Assembly: GCA_913009315.1 (NCBI GenBank)
Contig: CAJVZA010000008.1
Location: 1 to 40,406, forward strand
Direction of reading: 5' to 3'
Origin: an uncultured Hippea sp.
GTDB lineage: Bacteria > Campylobacterota_A > Desulfurellia > JAADFJ01
Length of the DNA stretch: 40,406 bases
In this document: in pieces, positions 1 to 8,458 of the stretch
How positions within the stretch are numbered: position 1 is the stretch's first letter
Layout: each line of letters opens with the position of its first letter
The notes under the pieces: model-generated
Database searches by the model: none
Seen by the model: the letters and a program-made list of their open reading frames with translations, nothing else
Told to the model about the DNA's origin: nothing
Translations under genes and position numbers: made by a program

Positions 1-81
1 GTTTTCCCTGTATGATTTTACCAATTCGGCATAGTGATAGGTTTTGTTATTCTTCTTCCTTGGTGTCACCTTGACAAACAT
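1..81 (-). mobile_element. 5' end of an IS1634-like transposase, cut by the window edge
   Basis: Reading the minus strand from an ATG at 81 gives an open frame to the window start, beginning MFVKVTPRKKNNKTYHYAEL and continuing VKSYREN. This basic N-terminus followed by a Tyr-rich strand and 'xLVxSYRE' resembles the start of IS1634/IS4-type transposases. A good ribosome-binding site (GGAGGTG) lies just upstream on the minus strand. Only 27 codons are visible, so the family call rests on a short N-terminal match from memory and the element boundary is not defined. A contig ending inside an IS copy is typical of short-read assembly breaking at a repeat. Confidence 0.5.
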
Positions 82-311
82 AGTCGCACCTCCAACATGA
101 GTCTATACCACTATATTAATCCTAAATAACTATGAAGTCAAGACACAACAGCTATATATTAATTATATATTTTATAGGTCTATACTACAGTTAATCTATA
201 AACGTTGTTATATAAGGCTTTTTGGATGTTTTATAGGGATTATGGTTGAAGATCGGTTTTAACTGTTGCATCTTCTTTGATATGAAAGTCAAATAAAGGG
301 TGAGATTTTAT
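82..311. other. Non-coding gap between the IS end and trpF
   Basis: About 230 AT-rich bases. The octamer GTCTATAC occurs at about 101 and about 178, and an AT-rich near-palindrome lies around 152-170. These could belong to the IS terminus, but no defined inverted repeat can be fixed without the other end. A weak GAAGAT...ATCTTC inverted repeat lies near 248-275, downstream of trpF on the minus strand. It has no convincing T-run, so no terminator is called. Confidence 0.3.
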
Positions 312-899
312 TCAGCAGGTAATTTCTCTATCTGCTTCTTGAAAAGCAGCAATAAACTCCTTTATTTTTAAGTGGTTCTTTATGCCCGGGGATAATTCCA
401 GTGAGCTTGAAAGATCCACTGCATATGGTTTGACTATTTTGAAAAGACTGAAGATATTCTGTTTATTCAGACCTCCCGAAACGATAATTTTTCCTGGAGC
501 GAGAGTCTTTAACGATTTCCAGTTAAAGCTTTTTCCTGTTCCGCCAATGGCAGCACTGTCAATTAAAACATACTCATTGGAATGGCATTCCGATATCATC
601 TTATAAGAAACAGCTCTTATCTTTTTGATTCTTGTTTCGACATTATTGTTGCCGTGTATCTGTATTACGCTGAATCCGGCATCTTCCACCATTTTTACTA
701 AATGATTACTTGGATCTACGCAAACTGCCACGGTAGCAATAAAGGGAGAGAGGCGCTTAATAATATCCGTAGATTTTTTGATGCTTATATTTCTAAGGCT
801 CTTTTCATAAAGAACAAAACCAAGTGCATCTGCTCCATTATCCGAACAAAACAGTGCGTCATTAAGATTTGTTATTCCGCAAATTTTCAATTTTACCAT
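312..899 (-). CDS. trpF: Phosphoribosylanthranilate isomerase
   Basis: 195 residues, the usual length for monofunctional TrpF. It converts N-(5-phosphoribosyl)anthranilate to CdRP in tryptophan biosynthesis and is cytoplasmic. The N-terminal KICGI motif carries the catalytic Cys at residue 7. Other TIM-barrel landmarks are 'IQIHG', 'GGTGKSFNW', 'IVSGGL' and a phosphate-binding 'DLSSSLE' near the C-terminus. It is the last gene of the minus-strand operon and starts 1 base after the trpC stop codon, consistent with translational coupling to the preceding pathway enzyme. No trpD, trpE, trpB or trpA is present in the window, so the rest of the pathway must lie elsewhere. Confidence 0.93.
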   Translation of the reverse strand: MVKLKICGITNLNDALFCSDNGADALGFVLYEKSLRNISIKKSTDIIKRLSPFIATVAVCVDPSNHLVKMVEDAGFSVIQIHGNNNVETRIKKIRAVSYKMISECHSNEYVLIDSAAIGGTGKSFNWKSLKTLAPGKIIVSGGLNKQNIFSLFKIVKPYAVDLSSSLELSPGIKNHLKIKEFIAAFQEADREITC

Positions 900-900
900 T

Positions 901-1692
901 TTAGCGGCAATTTGTTTGCAAAATTAAATTATTAAGAACGTCAATTCTATTTTGCGTCTTCATCAGAGAACTTCCTATAAGAAAGTTATGAAAACCGGCA
1001 TTAAGGAACGGATCAAGATCGGTCCTTGTTGCGATGCCGCTTTCTATTACAACCTCTCTGTCGGAAGGGACGGTTTTTGCGATTTCTATTCCTCGCTTTT
1101 TGTCAATTGCAAAACTTTTTAAATCTCTATTATTTACGCCAATAATAGCGGCACCGGCTTTCAGTGCTCTGTTGAGATCATTAGATGATTCAACCTCGAC
1201 AAGAGCTGAAAGACCAAGTGATTCAGTTAAGTCCAGAAAATTATTCAGCTGTTTATCGGATAATATTCTTACAATCAAAAGCACAAAATCGGCACCATAT
1301 ATCCTTGCTTGATAAATCTGGTATTCGTCAATAATAAATTCTTTCCGTAAAATCGGAAGTTCGGTCAGTTGTCGTGCTTCTTCCATATCTGTTATTTTTC
1401 CGTCAAAAGCGGCGTTGGTCAGTACCGATATTGCAGCGGCGCCTCCGATCTCATAATCTTTTATGACATCCGAGAGTGCATTGTCGGATATTTCACCCAA
1501 TGATGGTGATTTACGTTTGTACTCCGCAATTATATGAATACCTGTTTTATTAAGTAAATTGAATATATTTATTGGTTCATAGCTTGCATATGAGAGTGAT
1601 CTTTTCATAACCGATTCACTAATCTGCGCCTTATCGAATTCTATCTGCCTTTTTGTATTGTTGATAATTTTGTCAAGCATTTTTTCTGACAA
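901..1692 (-). CDS. trpC: Indole-3-glycerol phosphate synthase
   Basis: Converts CdRP to indole-3-glycerol phosphate, the step after TrpF. Family motifs are 'AEYKRKSPSLGEI' (usual AExKxxSPSxG), 'LRKEFIIDEYQI', 'LIVRIL', 'VEV', 'IIGVNNRDLKSF' and 'VIESGI'. The start is ambiguous. AGGAGG at 1701-1706 is well spaced (8 nt) from a TTG at 1692, chosen here, and 20 nt from an ATG at 1680 that matches the family's usual 'MLDKII' N-terminus. A longer TTG start at 1713 would swallow the ribosome-binding site. Either plausible start overlaps the lgt stop codon, so the two genes are translationally coupled. Confidence 0.93.
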   Translation of the reverse strand: MSEKMLDKIINNTKRQIEFDKAQISESVMKRSLSYASYEPINIFNLLNKTGIHIIAEYKRKSPSLGEISDNALSDVIKDYEIGGAAAISVLTNAAFDGKITDMEEARQLTELPILRKEFIIDEYQIYQARIYGADFVLLIVRILSDKQLNNFLDLTESLGLSALVEVESSNDLNRALKAGAAIIGVNNRDLKSFAIDKKRGIEIAKTVPSDREVVIESGIATRTDLDPFLNAGFHNFLIGSSLMKTQNRIDVLNNLILQTNCR

Positions 1693-2449
1693 AAAAGTAA
1701 CCTCCTGCAGCAATCATGGGTATACTTAAAAGCTGCCCCATAGAAAGACCGGCTATTATAAAACCAAGTTGTGGATCCGGCTGTCTCGTAAATTCAACAA
1801 GGAATCTGAATACCCCGTATAATAAGATAAAAAGCCACATCAGTTTACCTTCTTTTGCCAGCAGAGAATGCTTTGAGACCTGCATAATTATCAACAATAC
1901 AATGCCCTCTAAGAATGCTTCATACAGTTCGGACGGATGACGGGGCAACGGTCCGCCATCAGGAAATACCATTGCCCATGGCAGATTCGATACCCTGCCG
2001 TAGAGCTCATCATTAATAAAATTAGCAATACGTCCAAAAAATAATCCTACCGGAGCTATAGCAACAGTTTCATCTGCAAGCTTATAAAAACTAATATGAT
2101 ATCGTCTGCAGAACAAAAGACCGGCAATTACTAAACCGGTTGCTCCGCCATGAAATGACATTCCGCCTTGCCATACTGCTAACATACTTAGCGGATGAGC
2201 CAAATAGTAAGGCAAGTTGTAGATAAGTATATATCCTATTCTGCCTCCTAGAATTATGCCTAAGATCGCATATGTAATGAGCGTATCTATCCGTCCTTCC
2301 GCTTCCAGTCCAAGCCTTTTTCGGCGGCTTTTTCTGGATATATAGAAATACCATGCGAAAAAACCTATCAGATAGGCTACTCCGTACCATCTTACTGCAA
2401 ATGGTCCTGCATGAAAAATTACAGGACTGATATCAGGATATTGGATCAT
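1673..2449 (-). CDS. lgt: Prolipoprotein diacylglyceryl transferase
   Basis: 258-residue integral inner-membrane enzyme that transfers diacylglycerol from phosphatidylglycerol to the lipobox Cys of prolipoproteins, the first step of lipoprotein maturation. Features are the 'PVIFHAGPFAVRWYG' N-terminus, several hydrophobic helices, 'GGRIGYILIYNLPYYL', 'WQGGMSFHGG' with the catalytic His, the 'GLFFGRIANFINDELYGR' Lgt signature and 'RHPSELYEAFLEG'. It overlaps the upstream SPOR gene by 17 bases and the downstream trpC. Coupling of Lgt with trp genes looks like operon packing rather than shared function. Confidence 0.96.
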   Translation of the reverse strand: MIQYPDISPVIFHAGPFAVRWYGVAYLIGFFAWYFYISRKSRRKRLGLEAEGRIDTLITYAILGIILGGRIGYILIYNLPYYLAHPLSMLAVWQGGMSFHGGATGLVIAGLLFCRRYHISFYKLADETVAIAPVGLFFGRIANFINDELYGRVSNLPWAMVFPDGGPLPRHPSELYEAFLEGIVLLIIMQVSKHSLLAKEGKLMWLFILLYGVFRFLVEFTRQPDPQLGFIIAGLSMGQLLSIPMIAAGGYFFVRKNA

Positions 2450-3125
2450 AAATGAACGGTTTTATATGAAAACTGTTTTGAATTTTTTTCGCAATACGAT
2501 TGAGTTCTGTTTTGGTACCTCTGAAATTAATAATAACTCTGTAGAAGACTCCTTTCTTGTTGGAAACCTTTCTAATATGAGCCTTCATTGCCTCAGAAGC
2601 AACCTTTTTAAGCATACGTATGGCGGAAGACTTGTTTCTAAAACTTCCTATTTGGATTGCCCAGTTTTTAATCTTTTCTTTCTTTATGTTTTTTGTACCA
2701 CTTTTTCTTGTGATTGCATACTTACTTTTTATAACAGTAGGTGGCTTGACAGCTTCAGCAGAGGCAGTTTTCTCAGGTGACGGTATGACCTTTTGTTTGG
2801 GTATTATCTTATTTAAAGGGCTGCTGGTCTCGGCCGGTGTTGATGTTTCGGCTGCGATCTGTTTACTGCTGCCCACAATCACAATTTTTGGCCCTATTGT
2901 TCCTTCATTTTGTGAAGTGGTAGTCTTTTCTTCCTGTGAAATAACGGTTTTACTCTTTTTATTATGGTTAAGATATGTATTTATAAAGGAAAATGCAAAA
3001 AATCCAATCCAGATACCAAGCAAAAAAGTGAGTACGGCAACTAAGATACTCATTTTCATGCTAATCATTTTTGGTTCTTTTAATTCATTTAAGCTGTCTT
3101 CAATGGTTTTTCTCTCTTTGGTCAT
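2433..3125 (-). CDS. Membrane-anchored SPOR-domain protein
   Basis: About 230 residues. A short cytoplasmic N-terminus is followed by one transmembrane helix (about residues 26-48), then a long Lys/Ser/Thr/Pro-rich linker. A C-terminal SPOR domain starts at 'KNWAIQIGSFRNKSSAIRML' and continues through 'GVFYRVIINFRGTKTELNRI'. SPOR domains bind denuded septal peptidoglycan, so a role in cell division or envelope remodelling is likely, as for FtsN/DedD-type proteins, but the exact orthologue cannot be named. GAGG with 8-nt spacing supports the ATG at 3125; an in-frame GTG at 3131 overlaps the argS stop. Confidence 0.85.
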   Translation of the reverse strand: MTKERKTIEDSLNELKEPKMISMKMSILVAVLTFLLGIWIGFFAFSFINTYLNHNKKSKTVISQEEKTTTSQNEGTIGPKIVIVGSSKQIAAETSTPAETSSPLNKIIPKQKVIPSPEKTASAEAVKPPTVIKSKYAITRKSGTKNIKKEKIKNWAIQIGSFRNKSSAIRMLKKVASEAMKAHIRKVSNKKGVFYRVIINFRGTKTELNRIAKKIQNSFHIKPFIYDPIS

Positions 3126-3127
3126 TC

Positions 3128-4708
3128 TCACATCCTCTCAGGGTGGCTTATCCCTAATGTTTTTAAGCCATCTGCAATAATATATGATGCTATATCGCAC
3201 AAACGCAACCTTGAACTTATCATATTTTTTTCACCCCCTAAAATTCTAACTTCATGATAGAATTGATGAAACAATTTTGCGATATCAAGAAGATAGCTTG
3301 ACAGATAGAATGGATCAAGCTGCAGCGCAGATTTGGCAATCGCATCTTTATAACAGGCAAGCTCTATCATCAGTGCTCTTTCAAGTTTTCCAATATCTCC
3401 CGCAAGAAGCGGAGTTTTGTTGTTATATTTTACCTTCTGTTCAAGAGCCTTTTTGAATATACTGCGTGTTCTTGCATACGCATATTGAACATAAAAAACC
3501 GGATTCTCGGATACTTGTTTTTTTGCAATCTCTACATCAAAATCAAGATGACTTGTCACTTTTCTTGTTAAAAACAGGAATCTGGCGGCATCCGGATTTA
3601 CTTCATCGATCAATTCTTTCAGAGTAACAAATTGTCCCGATCTCGTTGACATAGAAAACGGTTCTCCTTCACGCAGAAGATTGACTATTTGAACAAGTAC
3701 AACCGATAATCTCTCGGGGGCAATACCGATTGCTCTGCATGCCGCTTTCATTCTGCCTACATATCCATGATGATCGGCTCCCCAGACATCAATCACCTTG
3801 TCAAATTTTCTAATAATAAATTTGTTGTAGTGATAATAGATATCGGAAGCAAAATAGGTTAAATCTCCATTTGATTTTTTCAATACTCTATCTTTGTCAT
3901 CTCCAAACATTGATGATTTAAACCATATTGCTCCACCTTCCTCATAAATTAACTCTTTTTGCTGCAGGAAATCAAAAAGCTTTGATATGTTACCGTTATC
4001 AATCAGCTCTCTTTCACTGAAAAAATTATCCATTGTTATCGAAAATTCTGCAAGATCTTCTTTTATTCCTTCCAATATTATATCTGAAGCCTTTGCAGAT
4101 ATCTGTTCTGTTGTATCAGTTCGATCTATTTTATCCGCAACATCGGAGATATAGCTTCCTTTATAGCCGTCATCAGGGATAGCTTTGCCATCCATTACTG
4201 CCCTAACCGATTCGCCCAAAAGGCGCATCTGCCTGCCTCTATTGTTTAGATAATATTCTTTTTTGACGCTATAACCGAATTTTGAAAGAATTTTTGCGAG
4301 CGAATCTCCAACGACAGCTCCTCTTGCATGACCTATATGCAGAGGACCGGTTGGATTTGCGCTGACAAATTCGACCTGAACTATTTGATTTTTGCTTTCA
4401 AAGGTTGTTAGTTCTTTGCTTAGAAACTGCCTGTCAAGCCATGTTTCAAGTTCTCTGTCAGATACTCTGATATTGACAAAACCACCTTCGGTATCAGCAG
4501 TTTTGATAAGAGGATCATCAATTGCCGCTGCAAGTCTCTCCGCTATTTTCGAGGGATTTTGTCTTAGTTGTTTAGCAAGACCGAAGGCAATAGGTGTTGA
4601 GAAATCGCCAAAACCGGATGGAGGAGACTGGATTGCAATATCAGGTGACTGTTGTCCTGTTATTTCTGAAACAGCTCTGCCGAGTATAGTTTTGAGAGCT
4701 GCTATCAA
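3128..4708 (-). CDS. argS: Arginyl-tRNA synthetase
   Basis: 526-residue class I aminoacyl-tRNA synthetase charging tRNA-Arg. The N-terminal additional domain includes 'PPSGFGDFSTPIAF'. The HIGH signature is at about residues 124-127 inside 'ANPTGPLHIGHARGAVVGD'. The KMSKS counterpart is the diverged 'FSMSTRSG', a common substitution in ArgRS. The C-terminal anticodon-binding DALR domain ends with 'LRLCDIASYIIADGLKTLGI'. It overlaps tatA at its start and the SPOR gene at its end by a few bases, as expected in this compact operon. Confidence 0.97.
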   Translation of the reverse strand: MIAALKTILGRAVSEITGQQSPDIAIQSPPSGFGDFSTPIAFGLAKQLRQNPSKIAERLAAAIDDPLIKTADTEGGFVNIRVSDRELETWLDRQFLSKELTTFESKNQIVQVEFVSANPTGPLHIGHARGAVVGDSLAKILSKFGYSVKKEYYLNNRGRQMRLLGESVRAVMDGKAIPDDGYKGSYISDVADKIDRTDTTEQISAKASDIILEGIKEDLAEFSITMDNFFSERELIDNGNISKLFDFLQQKELIYEEGGAIWFKSSMFGDDKDRVLKKSNGDLTYFASDIYYHYNKFIIRKFDKVIDVWGADHHGYVGRMKAACRAIGIAPERLSVVLVQIVNLLREGEPFSMSTRSGQFVTLKELIDEVNPDAARFLFLTRKVTSHLDFDVEIAKKQVSENPVFYVQYAYARTRSIFKKALEQKVKYNNKTPLLAGDIGKLERALMIELACYKDAIAKSALQLDPFYLSSYLLDIAKLFHQFYHEVRILGGEKNMISSRLRLCDIASYIIADGLKTLGISHPERM

Positions 4709-4917
4709 GCCTCTTCCTTCTTTTTATCATTTTTCATATTTTTTTCTTCCGTTCCCCTTTCTTCGATTGCAATCTCGTTCTCTGTATCTTTAAGAGATTT
4801 TTTGAAATTCTTTAAACCTTTTCCGAGACCGGAGCCTATTTCAGGCAGCTTTTTTGCCCCAAAAATTACGACTGCAAGCAAAAGAATCGGTATAAGTTCC
4901 TGCCAACTTGGTAACAT
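4705..4917 (-). CDS. tatA: Sec-independent translocase subunit TatA
   Basis: 70 residues. One N-terminal transmembrane helix ('LIPILLLAVVIFGAKKLPE') is followed by the FGxKKLPEIGSGLG hinge, an amphipathic helix and a charged tail. This is the classic TatA/E organisation. It would polymerise to form the twin-arginine translocation pore. No tatB or tatC is seen nearby. A strong AGGAGG precedes the ATG. It sits 10 bases after lysS and overlaps argS by 4 bases. Confidence 0.93.
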   Translation of the reverse strand: MLPSWQELIPILLLAVVIFGAKKLPEIGSGLGKGLKNFKKSLKDTENEIAIEERGTEEKNMKNDKKKEEA

Positions 4918-4927
4918 ATCTATCCTC

Positions 4928-6394
4928 CTATTTTTTTGGACGCATCTGCGGAAACAGAATTACATCTCGTATTGAATTGGACCCGGTTAATATCATAACC
5001 AGCCTATCTATCCCTATGCCCTCTCCGGCTGTCGGCGGAAGGCCGCATTCAAGTGTTTCTATATAATCATAATCAACTTCACCCTCTTTTGCTTTAGCCT
5101 GTTCTTCAAGCCGTGCTCTCTGATCGACAGGGTCAGATAGCTCGCTGAAGGCGTTTGCAATTTCCATACCCCCGATATAAAGCTCGAATCTGTCTACAAA
5201 ATCGGGGTTTTTTTCAGATCTTCTTGCAAGAGGTGAAACGGCAACCGGAAAATCAGTTATAAATGTAGGGTTTATAAGTTTGGGTTCAACCGCAACATCA
5301 AATATTTCCTCCAAAAGTTTAGCATGAACCATTGAATGAGAAACCGGCTTACCGAGCTGAACAGCTTTTTCATAAGCGGCGTCTTTGTTTTTAATGACTT
5401 CCCCGTCTATTTCGCCAATCTCGACAATTGCATCATAGAGGCCTATTCGTTTCCACGGTTTTGCGAAATCAATCTGATTGCCGCTGAAGTTTATTGATTC
5501 TGCATCAATCGCTTTTGCCGCATAGCCGATAAGCTGTTCAGTAAAGTTCATAAGACCGAGATAATCCTGATATGCATAATAAAACTCTATCATGGTAAAT
5601 TCAGGATTATGAGCTAAATCCATTCCTTCATTTCTGAAATTTTTTGAGAGTTCGTATATTCTCTCAAGACCTCCCACAATTATTCGCTTTAGATAAAGTT
5701 CCGGAGCTATGCGCAGATATAGATCTATATCAAGTGCATTATGATGAGTTATAAACGGATTTGCAGTTGCTCCACCCGCAACGGGCTGCAAAACAGGTGT
5801 TTCAACTTCAACAAAATCGTTGTTGTCCAAAAACTCTCTAATTGCTTTGATAATTTTTGCCCGCTTTCTGAAAACAGCAGTTGATTCGGCGTTCATAATG
5901 AGGTCAAGATAGCGTTTTCTATAACGAAGCTCTTTATCTTTAAGCCCATGCCATTTTTCAGGGAGAGGTCTTAGAGACTTCGTTAAAAGCGTAATCGAGT
6001 TTGCGTTAAGTGTAAGTTCTCCGGTATGAGTTATAAAAAGGGTACCTTTAATGCCCAGTATATCGCCTACATCTGCACGTTTTGCAACAAAAAACTGCTG
6101 CTCATCAAGATTGTCTTTTTTGCAATAGACCTGAAGCATTCCTTTTTTGTCGGATAGTTTATAAAAAAGTGCCTTGCCGAAGGATCTTTTAAACATTATT
6201 CTTCCCGCTATCGTAAATTCAATATCAGGTATATCCTCCGGAGCGACATTTTTATACTGATCGGCTATATCGCCAAGTGATACTGAGGGTTTGAAGTTGT
6301 TGTTGTAGCAGGATATTCCTCTTGACTCGAACTCCTCTCTCTTTTTTAATCTGCTTTTGGTTGCTTCAATTAGTTTTCTTTCTTCTAAACTCAT
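4928..6394 (-). CDS. lysS: Lysyl-tRNA synthetase, class II
   Basis: 488 residues, full length. The N-terminal OB-fold anticodon-binding domain includes 'IAGRIMFKRSFGKALFYKL'. The class II catalytic core follows, with motif 2 'IYELSKNFRNEGMDLAHNPEFTM' and motif 3 'GLPPTAGEGIGIDRLVMILT'. 'ETPVLQPVAGGATANPF' is the LysRS active-site segment. It charges tRNA-Lys in the cytoplasm. It lies 8 bases downstream of prfB, a prfB-lysS pairing found in many bacteria, which supports a single translation-related transcript. Confidence 0.97.
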   Translation of the reverse strand: MSLEERKLIEATKSRLKKREEFESRGISCYNNNFKPSVSLGDIADQYKNVAPEDIPDIEFTIAGRIMFKRSFGKALFYKLSDKKGMLQVYCKKDNLDEQQFFVAKRADVGDILGIKGTLFITHTGELTLNANSITLLTKSLRPLPEKWHGLKDKELRYRKRYLDLIMNAESTAVFRKRAKIIKAIREFLDNNDFVEVETPVLQPVAGGATANPFITHHNALDIDLYLRIAPELYLKRIIVGGLERIYELSKNFRNEGMDLAHNPEFTMIEFYYAYQDYLGLMNFTEQLIGYAAKAIDAESINFSGNQIDFAKPWKRIGLYDAIVEIGEIDGEVIKNKDAAYEKAVQLGKPVSHSMVHAKLLEEIFDVAVEPKLINPTFITDFPVAVSPLARRSEKNPDFVDRFELYIGGMEIANAFSELSDPVDQRARLEEQAKAKEGEVDYDYIETLECGLPPTAGEGIGIDRLVMILTGSNSIRDVILFPQMRPKK

Positions 6395-6402
6395 TATCTC
6401 TC

Positions 6403-7456
6403 CTACAAAAATTGATCAATATCGCCGGAGAGAACCGCTTCCGGATTATGACTTATTATTCCTGTTCTGTGGTCTTTTACCATCTTGTAAGGAAATAATA
6501 CATAAGATCTAATCTGGCTTCCCCATTCATTCGCCTTTTTATCAACCATTCCCGCCTCTTTCTCTTTTCTCTTTTTATTTTCCCTTTCATAAAGCCTGGA
6601 TTTTAATATCGTAAGCGCAGTCGTCTTATTCTTGAACTGCGAGCGTTCATTTTGACATGTTACTACAATTCCTGTCGGCAGATGGGTTATTCTGATAGCA
6701 GAATCCGTTTTGTTGACATGCTGACCTCCGGCTCCGCTTGATCGATATGTATCTATCTTGAGATCTTTTTTATCAATATGAGTATCAACTTCATCGGTTA
6801 CCTCAGGAATAACGACAACCGAAGCAAACGATGTATGTCTTCTTTTAGAGGAGTCAAACGGTGAAATTCTTACCAATCTGTGTATACCGCTTTCGGTTTT
6901 TAAGCGCCCGTAAGCATATTTGCCTTTTATAATAACTGTTGCCGCCTTTATGCCCGCTTCAGCTCCGGCTTCTTTATCGGTTATCTCGACCTTGTATCCA
7001 TATTTTTCCGCCGCTCCAATATACATCCCCAGAAGCATCTGAGCCCAATCGCATGCTTCAGTTCCTCCTGCACCGGGACGTATGGTAATAATGGCATTGG
7101 AAATATCCATTTTATCGGTAAATTTCAATATTCTTACTGCGTTGTCAATCTCCGCCTTTGTTCTTGCAGACAATTCCTTGATTTCAGAATAGAGACTGCT
7201 GTCTCCGAGTTTAATAAACTCATCAAGTGTATTAAGACTGCCGGCAGCTTTGTTGAAAAGTTCAAGTTTAAAGGCAAGATCGCCTTTCTGCTTTGATGCA
7301 GATTTCATAAACTCCATATTTTTCCAGTTGTCTTGATTGCTTAATTTTTCATCTATTTGTTTTATCTGTTTCTCGAAAAGATCGATGTCAAAGCAACCTC
7401 CCAAGCTTATCAATCCGTTTTTTCATCAGTTCTACTTCACTGATAATTTCTTCCAT
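6403..7456 (-). CDS. prfB: Peptide chain release factor 2, made by programmed +1 frameshift
   Basis: RF2 terminates at UGA and UAA. The first 22 codons start at an ATG at 7454-7456 (GGAGG 4 nt upstream) and end at an in-frame TGA at 7388-7390. Skipping one base at CTT|T joins them to the main frame from 7389. The result is 350 residues, normal for RF2, whereas the main frame alone lacks the natural N-terminus. The recoding signal is textbook: GGGAGG, a 3-nt gap, then CTT TGA C. The main frame carries the UGA-reading tripeptide in 'SPFDSSKRRHTSF' and the catalytic 'GAGGQHVNKTDSA' GGQ loop. It is the first gene of the minus-strand operon. RF2 level should autoregulate through the stop codon. 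Confidence 0.96.
7387..7402 (-). promoter_or_regulatory. RF2 programmed +1 frameshift site
   Basis: On the minus strand the order is an SD-like GGGAGG (7402-7397), a 3-nt TTG spacer, CTT, TGA, C. This is the same arrangement and spacing as the classical prfB recoding site. Slow decoding of the UGA when RF2 is scarce lets tRNA-Leu slip +1 onto UUU. Confidence 0.95.
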
Positions 7457-7491
7457 TCTTCCTCCTAACATTATAGAAACATCTAAACCAT

Positions 7492-7519
7492 ATCGTATAA
7501 GACTATTAAAAAATTGCAA
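7492..7519 (-). promoter_or_regulatory. Candidate promoter for the prfB operon
   Basis: On the minus strand TTGCAA (7519-7514) is followed after 16 nt by TACGAT (7497-7492). Each box matches the sigma70 consensus at about 4 of 6 positions. It lies about 35 bases upstream of the prfB ATG. Visual match only. Confidence 0.3.
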
Positions 7520-7686
7520 CTGATAAAGATCGGATATTAAGGGATTGACTATTAAACGGATTCCTTATATTGCTATCATCTTTTAGGTACTAAACGCAAT
7601 CTCAACGATACAAGAAAGTATTAGATACAAGACAGGTTCTTGCCGCCGTAGTTACAATTGCTGCGTTAAGATTCCGGCGCAGTCAA

Positions 7687-7748
7687 ATAATGAGACCGCT
7701 GCACAGTAAACAGATTCACAGTTGTTTATTATACAGTGGTCTCATAAT
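7687..7748. repeat. Imperfect inverted repeat around GGTCTCAT
   Basis: The left arm (7687-7701) and right arm (7734-7748) pair at 13 of 15 positions. The 13-mer GTGGTCTCATAAT of the right arm recurs exactly at 8405-8417, just after the gene that follows. It could be an operator pair, a transcript hairpin or the ends of a small insertion. Confidence 0.55.
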
Positions 7749-7883
7749 GTTTTACTTGTCTGCCCTTTGAATAGCTTCATAATAGTTATATCTATCAATT
7801 CTTTGATTCGGCAGAGTTGCTTTCTCTCTGCAACCTATGTAAAATATAATGATAGCTACAATATTAGAATGACAGGAGGAGAA

Positions 7884-8396
7884 ATGAAATATCCTGAGCT
7901 TGACTCACTTTCAAAAGATGAACTAATAGGAATTGTTGAGGATGAGGCGAAGAATTGGCTGGCTCACGACGGACTTTGGTTTCAGGCTGTTGAGCGTCGT
8001 TTCGGAATTGAAAAGGCCATAGAGCTCGACAAAGAGGCATGGAGTTATTTTACCGTAATAGAGGCAAAAAGAATTATGAAACGCCTTGGATTACCCGAAG
8101 AAAGCGGGCTTGACGGATTAGAAAAAGCGCTGACATTCAGAATGTACAGAAGAATCAATGATCAGGAGATTTTATGGGAAAATGGCGCTCTTATACTAAA
8201 GATGACAACCTGCAGGGTTCAGGCCGCAAGGGAAAGAAAACAGATGGATTATTTTCCCTGTAAACCGGTAGGTGTCGTCGAGTACGGTAAGTTTGCTGAA
8301 ACAATAGACAAAAGGATTAAGACTGAATGCATTGCATGCCCTCCGGACAAAATCGAACGCAATTTTCACTGCGGATGGAAATTTTCGATTCAATAA
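7884..8396 (+). CDS. Cys-containing DUF6125-like protein of unknown function
   Basis: 170 residues, soluble, no signal peptide. AGGAGG at 7874-7879 with 4-nt spacing selects the ATG at 7884 over an in-frame ATG at 7869. The N-terminal helical part ('LSKDELIGIVEDEAKNWLAHDGLWF', 'IELDKEAWSYFTVIEAKRIMKRLG') precedes a C-terminal part with spaced cysteines ('MTTCRVQAARERK', 'YFPCKPVG', 'TECIACPPD', 'NFHCGWKF'). This layout resembles the DUF6125 / L-2-amino-thiazoline-4-carboxylate hydrolase-like families of anaerobes; the assignment is from memory. The cysteines suggest metal binding or thiol chemistry. It stands alone on the plus strand with repeat copies on both sides. Confidence 0.6.
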   Translation: MKYPELDSLSKDELIGIVEDEAKNWLAHDGLWFQAVERRFGIEKAIELDKEAWSYFTVIEAKRIMKRLGLPEESGLDGLEKALTFRMYRRINDQEILWENGALILKMTTCRVQAARERKQMDYFPCKPVGVVEYGKFAETIDKRIKTECIACPPDKIERNFHCGWKFSIQ

Positions 8397-8404
8397 TTTG
8401 TGCG

Positions 8405-8417
8405 GTGGTCTCATAAT
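8405..8417 (+). repeat. Exact copy of GTGGTCTCATAAT downstream of the DUF6125-like gene
   Basis: GTGGTCTCATAAT is identical to 7736-7748. The two direct copies are 669 bases apart and bracket the DUF6125-like gene. This copy begins 8 bases after its stop codon and lies 42 bases before the next start. Confidence 0.6.
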
Positions 8418-8458
8418 CAAACATTTAAGGTGCTGCTTTGAAAAGAGGAAAAAATAAA

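Larger units (their letters stand above)
7457..7883. other. Divergent intergenic region with GGTCTCAT repeats
   Basis: Region between prfB (minus) and the DUF6125-like gene (plus). It contains the candidate prfB promoter and an inverted pair of a 15-base motif: ATAATGAGACCGCTG at 7687-7701 and CAGTGGTCTCATAAT at 7734-7748, 13 of 15 complementary, 32-base loop. No RNA gene or coding sequence is recognised. An open frame runs upstream of 7884, but it lacks a good start and covers this repeat. Confidence 0.4.

Noticed and set aside
7722-7883. 54-codon upstream extension of the DUF6125-like gene
   Set aside because: It begins at a TTG without a ribosome-binding site and covers the inverted repeat; AGGAGG supports the ATG at 7884.
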